Positions 11,631 to 23,286 of a DNA stretch of 64,000 nucleotides are shown piece by piece. Source of the DNA: Vermamoeba vermiformis. Lineage: Eukaryota > Tubulinea > Echinamoebida. How positions within the stretch are numbered: the stretch's first letter is position 1; the number at the start of each line of letters is the position of its first letter. Position numbers and translations under genes: made by a program. The stretch is from contig JBEWZL010000127.1 in assembly GCA_045837725.1 (NCBI GenBank), positions 186,001 through 250,000 of the forward strand, read 5' to 3'. A model generated the notes under the pieces. The model ran no database searches and was not told the origin of the DNA. It saw only the letters and a program-made list of their open reading frames with translations.

Positions 11631-11853
11631 TAGCAATAGGTACGAGGATGCATAATATATTAAAAAGAATACAAAACCTGCCAGACTTGCAAGGGACAGT
11701 GAAATGATTTGTAACTAATTCACACGTCACGTGCTATTCTATTCATTAAGAATACTGTCTCGTTTCTATTAAATTTCGCATAATATCAGGCTTAAATACT
11801 AATCGAATTATTATTTGCAGCAACACAAAGCAGATCAGCATCACGAGTAAGAA

Positions 11854-14303
11854 ATGGATGTGGACATGCTTGACTCTCAGATGGGTGAGTTGGTATTCAT
11901 GCATTATAATATCTCTTTAATAACCATCATACGCATGATAAAATTTAGCGTATCATGTTATTCGTGAGATGTTTCATCCGGATGGAACAAATTCTTTTTC
12001 GGATCTACGTTAAGATTTAAGTAGTTTAGCTGCTTACTAATAATTTAATATTAGAGATTGAACGGTATGATGATTCTATCATCAACTCCCTGGTGGCAGT
12101 CGATTATTCTGGATCTACTGGCGGATGTGGCGATTATTGGAATTACGTCGCTAATGTGCTGTCTCTCATTCCGAAGAACGAAAATACGAAGTATATATTA
12201 TGGGACTCTTCGTGCGAGCAAGTGGACTTTGACAAAATGATGGCACAGTGCAAATCCAAATCCGGCAACGGCGGAACTAGTCCCGAAGAAGTGGCCAATT
12301 ACGTTGCAGAAAATTACGGCAAAGATTCAATAGATTTGCATTTATTCACCGACGGACAAGTTAGTCGATCGAGCGTAGTTAAATGCGACAACATTTTATC
12401 GAAAAACGAGATCTCGTTCAAAAATGTTTACGTGCACATTTATGATACTGGAGGTAGAGTCAATTTATCCGTATCAACTCCATTCACTCGAAAATGCGCA
12501 TTTCAAATCTTGGTCAACGGAGAAAAAATTGCTCAAGGAAATTGCCGCGAAAAAATAGATCTGCGCCAGTACGAAGATTTGGATTACTTCTTAAGCAATA
12601 TTGATACCTTAAAAGGAGATATAATAATGCAGAATATGGGCCTTATGAATGAAGAACTACGCAACGAACTTTTGGATCTGAAGAAAAAGTTACTCAATTC
12701 GTTCATGAAAATGCAAGTTCAATCCAACGGACTTTCAGACCAGCGATTATTAGATGCCCTTAACAACAGAGATTACGATACTGCTTTGAAGGAAGTCAAT
12801 TCATTAGTCGTCATGTACCAGCATCAAATGGACACCCCACGATTGATAGAACAGTCGATTAATGATATGGTGACCGCATGCACTTCCCCGAATAATTTCA
12901 GCTTTGATTTGATCAAAAGTTCGCGATATGACCGTGCGGAAGTTGCACTGGACATGCCCGCCGAACAAGTCGAAGAAGTTTTGGCACAAGAAAAGTCGTT
13001 CGAGTGTCCTATTATGCTCGATAATGACGTCCCTGCATTGCTCGTCGTAAGGCCAGACCAACCAATCCTAGCTGGGCTCGAGAAAGACGTCGTCGAGGAT
13101 ATCATTAATTGCCCGCTGAACCTCTGGAAGTACAAGGACCTCGTAGCCAAAGTAGCTAGTCTATTGGACCATCCAGTTGGCTGTCAATCACTCAAAGGCG
13201 GCCTCTTTGACGTCTCGCCATTGACTCGGAGACCGTTGCTCGGGGCTTTGACATTAGGTGCCGCAGAAGACCACTGTCACGCTACTAACTGGACTTTGAC
13301 AAAACTTTTCTCCGGCGGCAAACTGCTTGGAAATCCTGATTTATGGACTCTATTGGTGTACTACATCGCTAAGAGTCACGTGAAATATCTGTCGGACAAC
13401 AAGAACTTGATGGACAGCTTCGAGTGCCACGTGAAGTTCAGACTATTGCAGCACAAAACCAACTTAAGCTTATCAGGCTTGCCCAATTTCCCGATGATCA
13501 AGGTCCCGGTGGCTGCTGCAATATGGTATTGCGTTGCTTCTGGTGATATCTATGCCGAGCAAAATCACGCTCAAGATCGACTCCGTGCATTCGTCGGAGT
13601 TGGCGAGATCTTCATGCACGTATTGGACTTGCTTGGACTACCGTACAACAAAGAATATACTATTGATAGATTGAAGATACTACGTCTATTTGGATGGATG
13701 ATGTCGCAGAAATTGAACAAATCAAAGTTGGTGGATCTGATCCGCTCGTACTACCAAAATCACATTTATTTGGAAGACAAAGACAGATTCATATTCTTAG
13801 ATGGACCGCAACCGAAAGAACGACATCCAAAGGCTCCTATTCTGCCGGAGTTCACTCGAGAATTTTCGTTGGAAGTTTTGGTTTACTTCAGTTACCTAGT
13901 AGATCCGTCAAAGAAAACAGGCGATATCGTTATTAAGAAGGTCATATCGCCTCCTCCTGTGCACTACAAGAAGAACTACGGATACCCTGAAGATTGGACT
14001 GAAGCTGACATTCTTGAACGTGATGCAAAAGTTCCGATCTGCCCGTTGACTCTGCGACCATACTTCATAGACCCATTTAAGCGAAAAGAATGGAGATTAT
14101 GCGTTGAAGAGACTTGGGGTTGTCCATTAGACAAGACTATTAGTGCTCGGTACTATTACATCCGATTCGTCGTTGACAATTTCAAATTTCCATCGGTGAA
14201 TGAATTTATCGAGTACATGTACAACAAACAGCGCAACAGACAATTCGATGCCAATGGATACTTTGCCACAATATACCGAGAGTATTGTACGGTCGTTATT
14301 TAG
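11854..14303 (+). CDS. VWA-domain protein, large conserved-looking C-terminal part
   Basis: Exon 1 (11854-11884, MDVDMLDSQM) joins exon 2 (12055-14303) across a 170 bp intron; 759 residues in the zero frame. The N-terminus is a von Willebrand factor A fold with a MIDAS (DYSGST) and a second metal-loop strand (LHLFTDGQV). The middle and C-terminal parts carry two Cys-containing modules (SFECPIML; ICPLTLRPYF... WGCPLDK) and a helical region; I do not recognise the family. Near 14270 the zero frame closes (..TIYREYCTVVI stop), while the +1 frame continues for ~45 codons with a helix-like sequence (SLFSQMEAAMKAHHEK) to 14436. The true C-terminus is probably there. Function not assigned. Confidence 0.85.
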
Positions 14304-14436
14304 CCAGATGGAGGCTGCTATGAAAGCTCACCACGAAAAAGTTGGAATTGTCGTTACTCGCACCGAGTTCATTCAAATTGTTGAGAAGAGCATTAATTGC
14401 AAACAACGAGAGCTGATTGAAAATGAATGGCATTAA

Positions 14437-14531
14437 CACAAATAAAAATTTAATTAATTTTAGGCGTTTAATAAATTAACAAATATAAACTATTACTTTA
14501 CAAAGATAGGCGTTCGTTCATCTTTATAGGC
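14437..14531. terminator. Convergent 3' ends
   Basis: Short spacer between the VWA gene (+) and the C2-LRR gene (-), rich in AATAAA-like hexamers on both strands (acacaaataaaaattt; gcgtttaataaatt), consistent with cleavage/polyadenylation signals. Confidence 0.4.
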
Positions 14532-17483
14532 TTATTTCTTATTAGGAATCTTATCAGCGACTTTGTCTTTCAAATTTCGGGTCAATTGAGCGAGCGGGAT
14601 CAGCTGTTCGGGAGGCAATAAAGTTGACAACGTTGAGATGATTGATGCAGTAATATCCTCAACTGTAAATACAGATTAGATTGTATCGATGCATAATTTA
14701 GTATTGATATTACCTTCACGTAAGCAAACAGCAGTCGCTTTTTTCAATTGATCGAATTTCGTATCAGTTTGCGATGGTGGAGGTGGCTTAGGCTTAACAT
14801 AAGGAGGAATATATTGCTTGGCATCTTCGGTGATCTATTTAAATTAAATTAATATTAAAATATTTTTTTGGTTTCATTAGTAACGTACTGAAATTAATCC
14901 TCGAACGTGTTGCGCGGTCGGGATCAGATCTTCAAGAGTCTTAATCAAGGCTAATTCTCGCTTAATAGTGACTAAAGCCTGCTTAACTTCTTGACCCATA
15001 TTCATAGCAGCATATCTGAAGAACAAAAAGTTCAGATCCAGTACGCTTTGACCAAAGTTTGACCGAATCGCTTACCTAATACGTAACAACTTCTCCTCGT
15101 TAGTCAATCGTTCATCGTCGATATCGGTAGATGGCATCGCCGGTGTCAATTTAACAACAGTAGTTTTAACTGGCTCCTTACTAAGAACGGATCAGTATGG
15201 TCGAAACTGATCAGAAGATCTGAATACAACTTACGGCTTCGCTCCTGAGCCTTGTAACTGTTTCCTTCGCAGTTCTCGTTCTGCTTCTTTACGTTTACGT
15301 TCTTGTTCCCAAGCTATTATAAAAGACAATTGGTAAGAAAGATCCGATCTGGTTTTTAAATTTTTGTAACGTACCAAAGTAGCGTTTCTCCAAAGTATCG
15401 ACCACGTGATCAGTACCAATCTTCAATTTAGTCAACAATTCTTCATCAGTCAACGGGTTACTAAATAATACAATTAATTTCTGAGAAAAATCATAAAATT
15501 ATATTTGATTGTACCGATCAATTTGAAAAGTGACCAAGTTGACGCAACGACCCATAGTAATAGGCAGTTCCTTAAGCAAGTTATCGGACAAGTTCAGCGT
15601 GACAAGACGAGTCAAATTGCCAAATGATTCGGGCAATTCTGCGATCTTGTTTGTACCCAAGTTAAGCTCCAGCAATCTGACCAATATAATAAGCCATAAC
15701 ATTCTTATAATACTATAAATATGCCTATGTTACCTAGGGAAGCTGCCAAAGTCCCAGGGCAGTTCGGTCAATTGGCAAGCGTTCAAATCCATAATTTCCA
15801 AGTAATCCATGTGCAGCAATGAGGGCAATTTACGCAGACGGATTACCGCTCAAATCAAGTTCTATTGATATAATTAGTCAAATATATTAGCCAAATTTCG
15901 ATAATACGTTCAACGAAGAATTTTTTGGATCCGGTAGTAAGCGCATCCAAACGATTTATCATAAAATTTTTGTACCTTCTAATCGTCCCAAATTGCCAAG
16001 CTCAGCAGGAACAAGTTTCACTGCGTTGTTAGCAATAGAAAGCTTCTCCAAGTTCTCCAAGAATCCGATCTCCGTTGGGATTTCTTGGATCTGATTACCA
16101 GTGAGGTACAACACGCGCAAGTTCCTTAAATCTCCGATGCGTGCTGGCAACATTGTGATTTGATTACCGTTCAAGAACAGTTCGTTCAGGTCCTTGAACA
16201 AAAACACATCCGGAAAGCTCGTAAATCTAAAAATCGGTATAATAATAAGTTACTCGCTCTTATTCGGGTAATTTTATCGTTCTTACGTGTTAAAGCTCAA
16301 ATCGATGGTGAGCCAATCAACATAAGCCTTCAAATCACCAGGAACTTTCGTCAATTCGCAACCACCGAGATCAACTACAAAAAAAAATTGTTAATTTCAA
16401 TAATATTATAATATGACGCGCTTACTTTCTAAATTATCGTTTCTGCGAGCTAAAGCTACTTTTTCACGAATGTTCGGGTCAAAAGTATTCGTCATACGAC
16501 TCGCTAACATCGCCTCTCGATCTCGCTTTCTAAAAAAGGAAATTCATTCAGTATTTCAAATCAAACAATAGGTGCCTAGTACTATAAATATATATGGCCT
16601 ATAATAATATCTAACTTACACTGCTTGCACACCACCGGGCACAAAGGACAGTTTGACCTCACCTTGCACGCGCTCACGTTTACCTTGACGAGGTTGCAGC
16701 GTGTACCAAACAGGCGTACCGTCTATGTTAATCCGCATATGTGAGTATAGGCGGCAGACAGTATATAAAGCTTTACTTGCCTAAACTGACATTGCCCATG
16801 TCGACGAGAAAATGACCCAAAAAGTCATCGGCTGACAACAGATCCTTGTCCCATACCGTAATGTACAATTTTGAGGCTTCAGTGCAGTCACTAGTACGTT
16901 ATATTAATATTAATGTTAATTATCGCATTTTACAGCAACTTTTCTAATTTAAAATGAAAAAGGTTGTCAAACGTGGATCTTCAAATATCCAATTTAAAAT
17001 CATCATTGTTTAATAATCTTCATTCAATAGAAAATAATAATATCCACATTTTAACACGATTTTTTATGCTTGATACGGATTTTTAAGCTTAAAACAAAAT
17101 CTAAATGAAATTGAATAAACTTATTTTAGACTTACATGTTGAATGATTCGCCCCATACAGGATTTAAATTTTTGTTAATGGTACGTGTCTTATATTGATT
17201 ACCAGCAACGTTAATTACAACGTACGGATCCGAATAACCTACAATAAATTAAAATCAGTAAATTAATGAGCAACTTGCTTTATAAATATTATGCCCATTG
17301 TATTATAGCTCGCAATAATTTAATATTTCAATTTTAGACTGTATCATATCAATTTTTGAAATTACCGTTAAGATCTGCTGCTTTGAGATCCTTCGCTTCG
17401 TGTACTGAATAGAGTTGCGGTTAGAAGGCCCATAATAAATATAATATATTCTCCTCGTTATTACCTGTCAATTGCACGTACAT
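14532..17483 (-). CDS. C2-domain leucine-rich-repeat protein
   Basis: About 15 exons. The N-terminal C2 domain (MYVQLTVHEAKDLKAADLNG, SDPYVVI, NPVWGESF, VWDKDLLSADDFLG) has the Asp residues of a Ca2+/phospholipid-binding loop. About seven LRRs of the LPxxIGxLxNLxxLxLxxN type follow, then a charged coiled coil (EQERKRKEAERELRRKQ) and a helical C-terminus with a PPPP stretch. Probably a Ca2+-regulated membrane scaffold; this is inferred from domains only. Two oddities: one intron (16780-16723) uses a GC donor (TTTAG|GCAAGT), and at 15838 an extra base moves the frame by +1 inside an LRR (LSGNP then LRKLPSLL), without which the repeat is perfect. Confidence 0.88.
16723..16780 (-). other. GC-AG intron
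   Basis: Within the C2 domain of the LRR protein. The only phase that joins VSL to DGTPVWYTLQ uses donor AG|GCAAGT and acceptor catag. This is the standard context of the GC-AG minor class of U2 introns. Confidence 0.75.
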
Positions 17484-17584
17484 TCGTGTTGTTGATCTGT
17501 GCCTAAGCTGTTAGAAAATTGACAAAATCTCCGCAGTGATAATTTTTAATTCATCCTTCTATTGAAACACAACTCAACGCCAAA

Positions 17585-18522
17585 ATGAAATCATTATTGA
17601 CTGTTACCGTTCTTGTTATCACTATTGCCGTTTGCGTTGCCAACCCAGGTAAAATGAAACACCTTTGCTTTTTGGCAAAATCTATTGCCTCATCGACGCA
17701 AAACTGACACCATTGTCATATTTAGTCACAAAAACGATTAACATTCGTCCTGGCGTTGACGAGGAACACACCGTTGTGAATGTAAGTATTTATTGTAATT
17801 TTTAAATTTGAGATCGAATTAATTGCAGACATGTTGACGTCACAATAAATATTAATTGATTCTTTTGAATTGAAGATCGCGCTAATGTTATTTATAGGGT
17901 GAAGGTACTTGCGTATTCTCTTACTCATGCACTGGCGGATCTTCCGAAGGTAATCACGATCTAACTCATTCAATTTTTGGTTATTCGACTGGCAACTTAT
18001 TATAACTACTTATAGAATGGATTATGGAGCTTGACGACCGCGGCACCGAGTTCCACTGCTTCATTACTAGGTAAGAAATTTAAATTAGTTGTCAGATGGA
18101 AACGTTTCGCATTGTTCCGGAGCCTTGTTTTAATATGAGTATTATAGAGGAAGCCCCTCATACCTGTTCTTCAACTCTTTCAAGGCTTCACTCGGTGGCA
18201 AGCCCATCGCCGGCGCGGATGTTTTGGTACGCGACGCTGAATCCATGAACTGCACTGCCCGCTAACCGTTGCATTATAGGGACAAGACTTTGTAATGCGC
18301 CCAGATAGAGAGTACATTGTACAACTCAATGAAGGTACGTTTCAAGAATTCCTGCAGATGCGATCTCAAACAATTTTCTTTTGCTCAATGAAAGCCCTTT
18401 TGCCTCTTGATATTAACTAACTTATGCTTTAATATTATGCAGTTAAGAGCACCTCAGCATACAAGGGTATCGTTAATTCTATCAACCTTCGCTCCAAAGT
18501 TGAGGAAAGAGACGAGCTCTAA
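17585..18522 (+). CDS. MYDGF: MYDGF (myeloid-derived growth factor / C19orf10) homologue, ER-retained
   Basis: Seven exons (17585-17648, 17726-17781, 17898-17949, 18016-18070, 18148-18226, 18280-18334, 18443-18522), 146 residues. Signal peptide (MKSLLTVTVLVITIAVCVA), then the beta-sandwich signature of the MYDGF/UPF0556 family: INIRPG, CVFSYSCTGG, EEWIM, FHCFITR, SYLFFNSFKA. The last residues are ERDEL, an RDEL variant of the KDEL retrieval signal; vertebrate MYDGF ends in RTEL. That places the protein in the ER/Golgi lumen. In mammals it is an ER-resident and secreted factor of unclear molecular activity. The length fits the family and both the signal peptide and the retrieval tail survive intact. 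Confidence 0.92.
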
Positions 18523-18696
18523 AATGTCCCGGTTAATTTATTCCTTAGTTGATAGTATCACTATTATATTATTGTATTCAATAGTCAGATTCACATAAAT
18601 ATTTGTGTTCCTCACTGAATCTTCGTCGTTGTTCCGAGATCCCTCGTTGCAAATTATTATTTTATTTTTTGGATCGAGAAGCAAAGCTTCATAACA

Positions 18697-18990
18697 ATGA
18701 GCTCGCTATTGAATAGACTCCGTGGAGGAGATGAAGAAGAGTCATGCGGCGAAGCATTGATTGGAGGAATGTGGCAAGGATTCAACTTGGGCATGCTGGT
18801 CGGAGGTGGCTGGATGGCGTATAGATTTTACAAATTTGGCAACGTTAGAATGAGATATAGAAGTACAATGAGAAAAGGAGGAAGAATGGCTCTTGGCGCT
18901 GGACTTTCACTTGGATTTATTTTTATGTTAGGTGCAGTTTATCAAAGCTGCCTTGGCGGTATTATAGAAGGCGGAGAGGATGAAGAATAA
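18697..18990 (+). CDS. Small two-helix membrane protein (glycine-rich, ROMO1/Tim17-like layout)
   Basis: Single exon, 97 residues. Two glycine-rich hydrophobic segments (GFNLGMLVGGGWMAY and GAGLSLGFIFMLGAVY) with a basic loop between them (RMRYRSTMRKGGR), a Cys before the first and after the second, and acidic ends. The spacing of Cys, Gly-zipper helices and basic loop recalls small mitochondrial inner-membrane proteins of the ROMO1/Mgr2 and Tim17 type, but identity is too weak to assign. The gene sits 175 bp downstream of the MYDGF gene with its own start. Confidence 0.65.
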   Translation: MSSLLNRLRGGDEEESCGEALIGGMWQGFNLGMLVGGGWMAYRFYKFGNVRMRYRSTMRKGGRMALGAGLSLGFIFMLGAVYQSCLGGIIEGGEDEE

Positions 18991-19042
18991 TTTTTTTGTA
19001 AATTAATAAATATTATTTGGCGGAATACAAATAATTTTCAAA

Positions 19043-19658
19043 ATGAACTCAGCGATCAGATCCGAACGCATCCACAAAGAGTAAGCGTACAATAATTTTA
19101 ATTAATTAATAATTAAATAATTTCAGTAGCATATTGAATTAATTCTGTTGAAAGCACAGATCTGACAGTTGGCGGGATTCACAATTTACTGCTTTGCGGC
19201 CAACGTTTCTACTTCGGAATAACGAGCAAGCTAAGTACGAAATAGTAAGCGGTAACAATTTTATAAATATTTAGGCTCTAAATTGACTGCGCACTGGTGT
19301 TCAGTAAATCGGTACGTTGGTTTCTGCACAACTAAGCCTTTTATGATGGATTTTTTTTTTTTTTTTAATCACCCAATAAGACAATAGTGACAGAATAAAT
19401 GTCTTGAAATACTGTTTAATTTGGAGCTCCAGTACTGTCTTGTTTCAGGTAACGTTGCAAGCGGAAGGTCAGTTCGAAGAATTGATGCACGAATGGCGAG
19501 AGAATGCCCGCAAAGATGCCTACACCAATAAACCACGATCAGCACCAGCACAGTACAAACATTATATTCGCCAGACAGCTATAACCGAATGCCTAAGCCT
19601 AAAGAGCCAAATAAAGCTGATGATAAGACGAAGAGCTGAGTTCTCTGGAGGCAGGTAG
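19043..19658 (+). CDS. Unrecognised ~110-residue protein
   Basis: Three exons (19043-19080, 19160-19244, 19449-19658) with good GT-AG sites and consistent phase. Begins MNSAIRSERIHKESDSWRDS and continues FLLRNNEQAKYEI, then a charged helix (GQFEELMHEWRENARKDA). No domain recognised. The end is doubtful: the called frame ends RRRAEFSGGR, but another frame of the last exon gives a more natural tail (MPKPKEPNKADDKTKS). Could be a small mitochondrial subunit; that is a guess. Confidence 0.5.
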
Positions 19659-19729
19659 CTTGAAACTTGAGACTTCCAATTTACACAAGCTAAAAGATCT
19701 TGCAAATGTGAATCTGGAGCACCTGGAGC

Positions 19730-20054
19730 AGCTAGGGTGCGCGCCTGGGTGGCGTTTTCGCTCTTTTTTGATAAACAGCAATTGCAGCTTTGAGCTCATC
19801 AAATTCTATATCGGCACGTTTAGATCTTCTTAGCCCAATGGTAAATCTGCTCCTTGCAGTATTGGACCGGAGGTTGCGGATCTGGTCGTGTTAATCTGTT
19901 AGGAACATTGCGAGGACCAATTCCGCCTATTAGGCGTCAACGGGTCATAGTCGAACGTTGGTATATTGAAAAAGGACCATAAGACCTCCAAAATCCTTTC
20001 TACTACCAATCCGAGGCCTGTTGCTAGCCCGAAAATCTTTCCAAAATCTTGCAT
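19730..20054 (-). CDS. Candidate small protein with a membrane-like N-terminus (frame unclear)
   Basis: ATG at 20054 opens MQDFGKIFGLATGLGLVVER, then VLWSFFNIPTFDYDPLTP, and stops early in that frame (SSQCS). The +1 frame carries on with proline-rich sequence (GGIGPRNVPNRLTRPDPQPP, YCKEQIYHWAKK), and a further +1 frame adds a charged tail (KRADIEFDELKAAIAVYQKR). All three pieces look coding and lie end to end, so this may be one small gene of ~105 residues with displaced frames. No family recognised. Confidence 0.35.
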
Positions 20055-20140
20055 GTTAAGTTAAAATAAGGTAAACTTAGTTCCTACACTTAAGAGTACC
20101 TGCGTTCAATAATGAGCCGTTGCAGCAAGTCAGATAATTT

Positions 20141-21049
20141 TCAGGGCAAGGCGAATTGCAACTTATCAGGAACGATGTCGATCGAAACGATAATGTCGTT
20201 GAAGTCCTAGAACAAATAATATTGAATTATATTCAGGTCAACAATGTATATTATTTTTACCTTGTCGCCACCACCAAACAAGTCTTCAAACCCGATGAGA
20301 ATTTTTCCGTTGACATCTAAAATCGCCACGTGCGATATACCGTCTGCATTTTTGTTAAACTTGCTCGGATGACTCCAGTACGTGGCGTTTATACTTCCGC
20401 CTGCCGTAGTATTTTGGGGTGAAGTGATGGTAAATCCTATTTGTGTCCCTAAATTCACCAAGAATTAATAACATGCTCGTATATCTAATCTGTAACTTGC
20501 ATTTTGGAAAGGGTCCTATCGTTACAACATCCCCAACACGTGCACAAGTCTGATCCGGAAATAGAACATCAATATTTACGAGCCTGAAAATTTATATTGG
20601 CTTTGTAGTATCCCAGGGAACTTCGTATGCTACCACCGCTATTTAGGAACGTTATTTTGAGATGGCCCGTCTTCAGATGGAATCGAGTCAGTGATGGATG
20701 CGGAATAACTACGTTTCAAAATTTCATCTTCAGATTTCAAATTTAATTGGGTTACTACTTACTTCAGTCATTGTGTAAACATAGTCTCGTGTCCAAAATT
20801 ACGGAGGAGTCAGGAGGCTTTTTTTCCGGAAATTTAAGTTTGATAACCTCAAGAAGACCACTGCCATCAAGTTTAACGAAAGAGACAGTTCCATTTGGTA
20901 TCTCTATAAATTGTATTAGCGTATCCGTTAGTACTTAAATAATATTATGCATGAATCGACTAACCGGTGGAACTACACCGAGTTGCTGCAAAAGTGAAGC
21001 TGAATCCAAAAGCAACTAGCAAAATAAAATAACGAATCACTAAGTACAT
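20141..21049 (-). CDS. Secreted DUF4114-domain protein
   Basis: Starts at 21049 with a signal peptide (MYLVIRYFILLVAFGFSFTFAA). The last ~90 residues hold the DUF4114 hallmark: an Asn-rich strand, then GFEDLFGGGDKDFNDIIVSI, the acidic loop thought to bind Ca2+, with the final intron falling exactly inside the loop (GGGDK|DFND). One intron (20500-20449) has a GC donor (AAAAT|GCAAGT). The middle exons (20560-20900) are not resolved: two frames look coding (IPHPSLTRFHLKTGHLKITF; FWTRDYVYTMTE) and need a frame displacement to join. DUF4114 is frequent in bacterial exoproteins; here it is inside an intron-bearing eukaryotic gene. Confidence 0.75.
20449..20500 (-). other. GC-AG intron
   Basis: Joins GPFPK to WTQIGFTITSP in the DUF4114 gene. 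Donor AAAAT|GCAAGT, acceptor gaatttag, 52 bp. No GT donor nearby gives the right phase. Confidence 0.7.
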
Positions 21050-23075
21050 GTTCGAGGTTGTTTAATGCGCTGAAAAGTTGAAAAATCAGAGAAAGGCCTT
21101 TCTGACGCGAAATTGTTTGTTTTCCAAATATGGTTAGAAATGGAATTAATCGCAACGGTCCAGGAATAGAGCAGTAATATTTTAATTCTGATCCATACCA
21201 AACTAATTCTTTTTTCTCCTCTCTCCGCAGCTTTTCAGTGAACTCTCTTCCAGCGACCTTGATCCAGACTCGTTCTCGCCACTGCGCGTCGCTTTCTCGC
21301 ACAAATATGCCACGATTCTGCCACACAAAGAACCAACAAGCCACCGAGAATACGGCAGCACCGAGCGTAATTTGAGGATGCACCCAGCTGAAGAAGTACC
21401 ACGTGAATGTTGCCAATATGGTCAGTCTAATAGTCTCGTAGTAGATGAACTTCGGGTGATGATCGTACATTTTGCCTAATGTGGCCAAGGAGTAGATCAA
21501 GGCACCGTAAACTGCGAATAACATCTCGTATGTCTTCATCTTCTTATACTCGACTAATAAGTATATGCCAGCTGCCATCACAATCAAGTAGTGAATGATC
21601 ACGTAGAGTGCGAGATGCACGGGCAATTTCGAGTCGTATTTCTCCGAGGACCAGGGCGTCGTGTCAGGCAAGGAATATTCCTTGTTGGTCTTGGGATCCC
21701 ATCCAGGCGGCATTATGAAGCACTTGAGCTTGTCGATGATCGATGAGCACGTGCTCATTTTGTTGAAAATCTTTCGCCAGATCGTCAGATTCGCTTCGAA
21801 CGGATCCCAAGTATCGATTGGTTCGACAGTGCCATATACTACTGGAAACTCTTCTTCTTGGTACGTGCCAAACATGCGATCCCAAATGGAGAACACTTCA
21901 CCATAGTTCTTGTCAATGTACGGTGACGGTGCGCTTGCGTGATGGATCCGATGCAAAGACGGCGTGATCATAAGGTACTTTAAGGGACCCATGCCCGAGA
22001 ATAGTCTCGTGTGAGTGAAGAACCCATAGATCTTTGCAATAGGATACAACATCAAGTAAACTTCTACGGGGAAAAAGAGGGCCATTGGCGCGTAGAAAAA
22101 AATCTCCGTCCATCTTTGAAGAGCGCCTTGGCTGAGAGACACAGAGTAGTTGAACTCGTTTGGTCCGTGATGTACTCCATGTACCGCCCACATGAACGCT
22201 ACACGATGAGCTGCACGATGGAACCAATAGTAGCCGAGATCTCGCATCAAAAACAGGCCAATGAACCCAGTTACACCTGGCAAAGAAAATTTGTTGCTTT
22301 AAGTACAAGATCTGATTGTTCCTTGCTCGATATTAATATAAACTACTAATTTGTATTTATAGTAAGATGAGTATTGATAGTATGGTTAGCTGAACGTACC
22401 ATTCAAACTAGTAATTCTGTAGTTTGCGTGGATCCACTCGTAGGGAATGCCCGTGACCAAAGTAACACCAATAACGTTGCTGATGAGGCCTGTAAGCACT
22501 TCAACGATTTGTTGGATCAAACCAGTGCCTAGATCGACTCAGATTAGTTTCGCGAAAGGGTCACGCGATGAATGTAATGAAGCCAGACCGATAATTAAAA
22601 TATGATACGGCAGGATAAATTACATTACAAATATGAGTGTCTTTACGTACCTAAACTTCGCATGCTGTCGTTCAATCGATACACATCCATGCCCATAATT
22701 TTAGACGCAGCAAATTCAATGATAATTGCAATCAAGAAGATAGGTATGCCTGCTCGTACTATACTTGTTTCAGCCACTGGAGTTCCATGGGCTAGATGGC
22801 TTTGGTAACTGACGTAAACGTGATAGAGCCAATACGTTATTGCAATAACGAAGAAAAATCCAATAATTGTTGATATGCTAGTAGTGTCCTTATCTGCATT
22901 ATATATGGCGTTCGGAGGCAATTTTGCTAATTTTGATGCTGACAGATCGGCGGGATCAACTGAGTAAATATCCAAATATTAATTTACGTTGCTTGATACG
23001 CGCATTAAATAGTAACCTACCTTTATTTCCTTTTTGGATTGCTGCGTAGCCAGCAACTGTTCTATGAGGCTTCAT
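20973..23075 (-). CDS. AGMO: Alkylglycerol monooxygenase-like membrane hydroxylase (f)
   Basis: Four exons (23075-23021, 22959-22651, 22528-22400, 22276-20973). A fatty-acid-hydroxylase superfamily di-iron enzyme: the histidine clusters HRAAHR, HGVHHGPNEFN and HRIHHA are all present, in order, between TM helices. The long C-terminal half (several more helices, YDHHPKF, WVHPQITLG) is the extension typical of AGMO/TMEM195, which cleaves the ether bond of alkylglycerols using tetrahydrobiopterin. The open frame runs to 20973, 77 bp inside the next gene on the same strand (start 21049). The last ~80 residues after KKELVWYG look non-coding, so the true end is probably near 21190 or behind an unplaced intron. 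Confidence 0.87.
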
Positions 23076-23286
23076 CACGGATTTTTTGCCCTCGTTCTGC
23101 TGCTAGCTAACCTCGAACTAATCCTTTAATGTTGATAGATTAATTAATGTGTTAAACAGCACTAGGTAGTTATAAATAATTGGTTACTGCCAGAACAAGA
23201 ATTTGACCTGAGGAAATTCCAACACGCAAAAAATCTTCTTGAGGGGAAAGCTATTTACATTTATTTTCATTCTTTTGATTTCGTAT

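Noticed and set aside
20973-21190. Full C-terminal 80 residues of the AGMO open frame as real protein
   Set aside because: They overlap the signal-peptide exon of the next gene and have no resemblance to AGMO; probably read-through of non-coding DNA.
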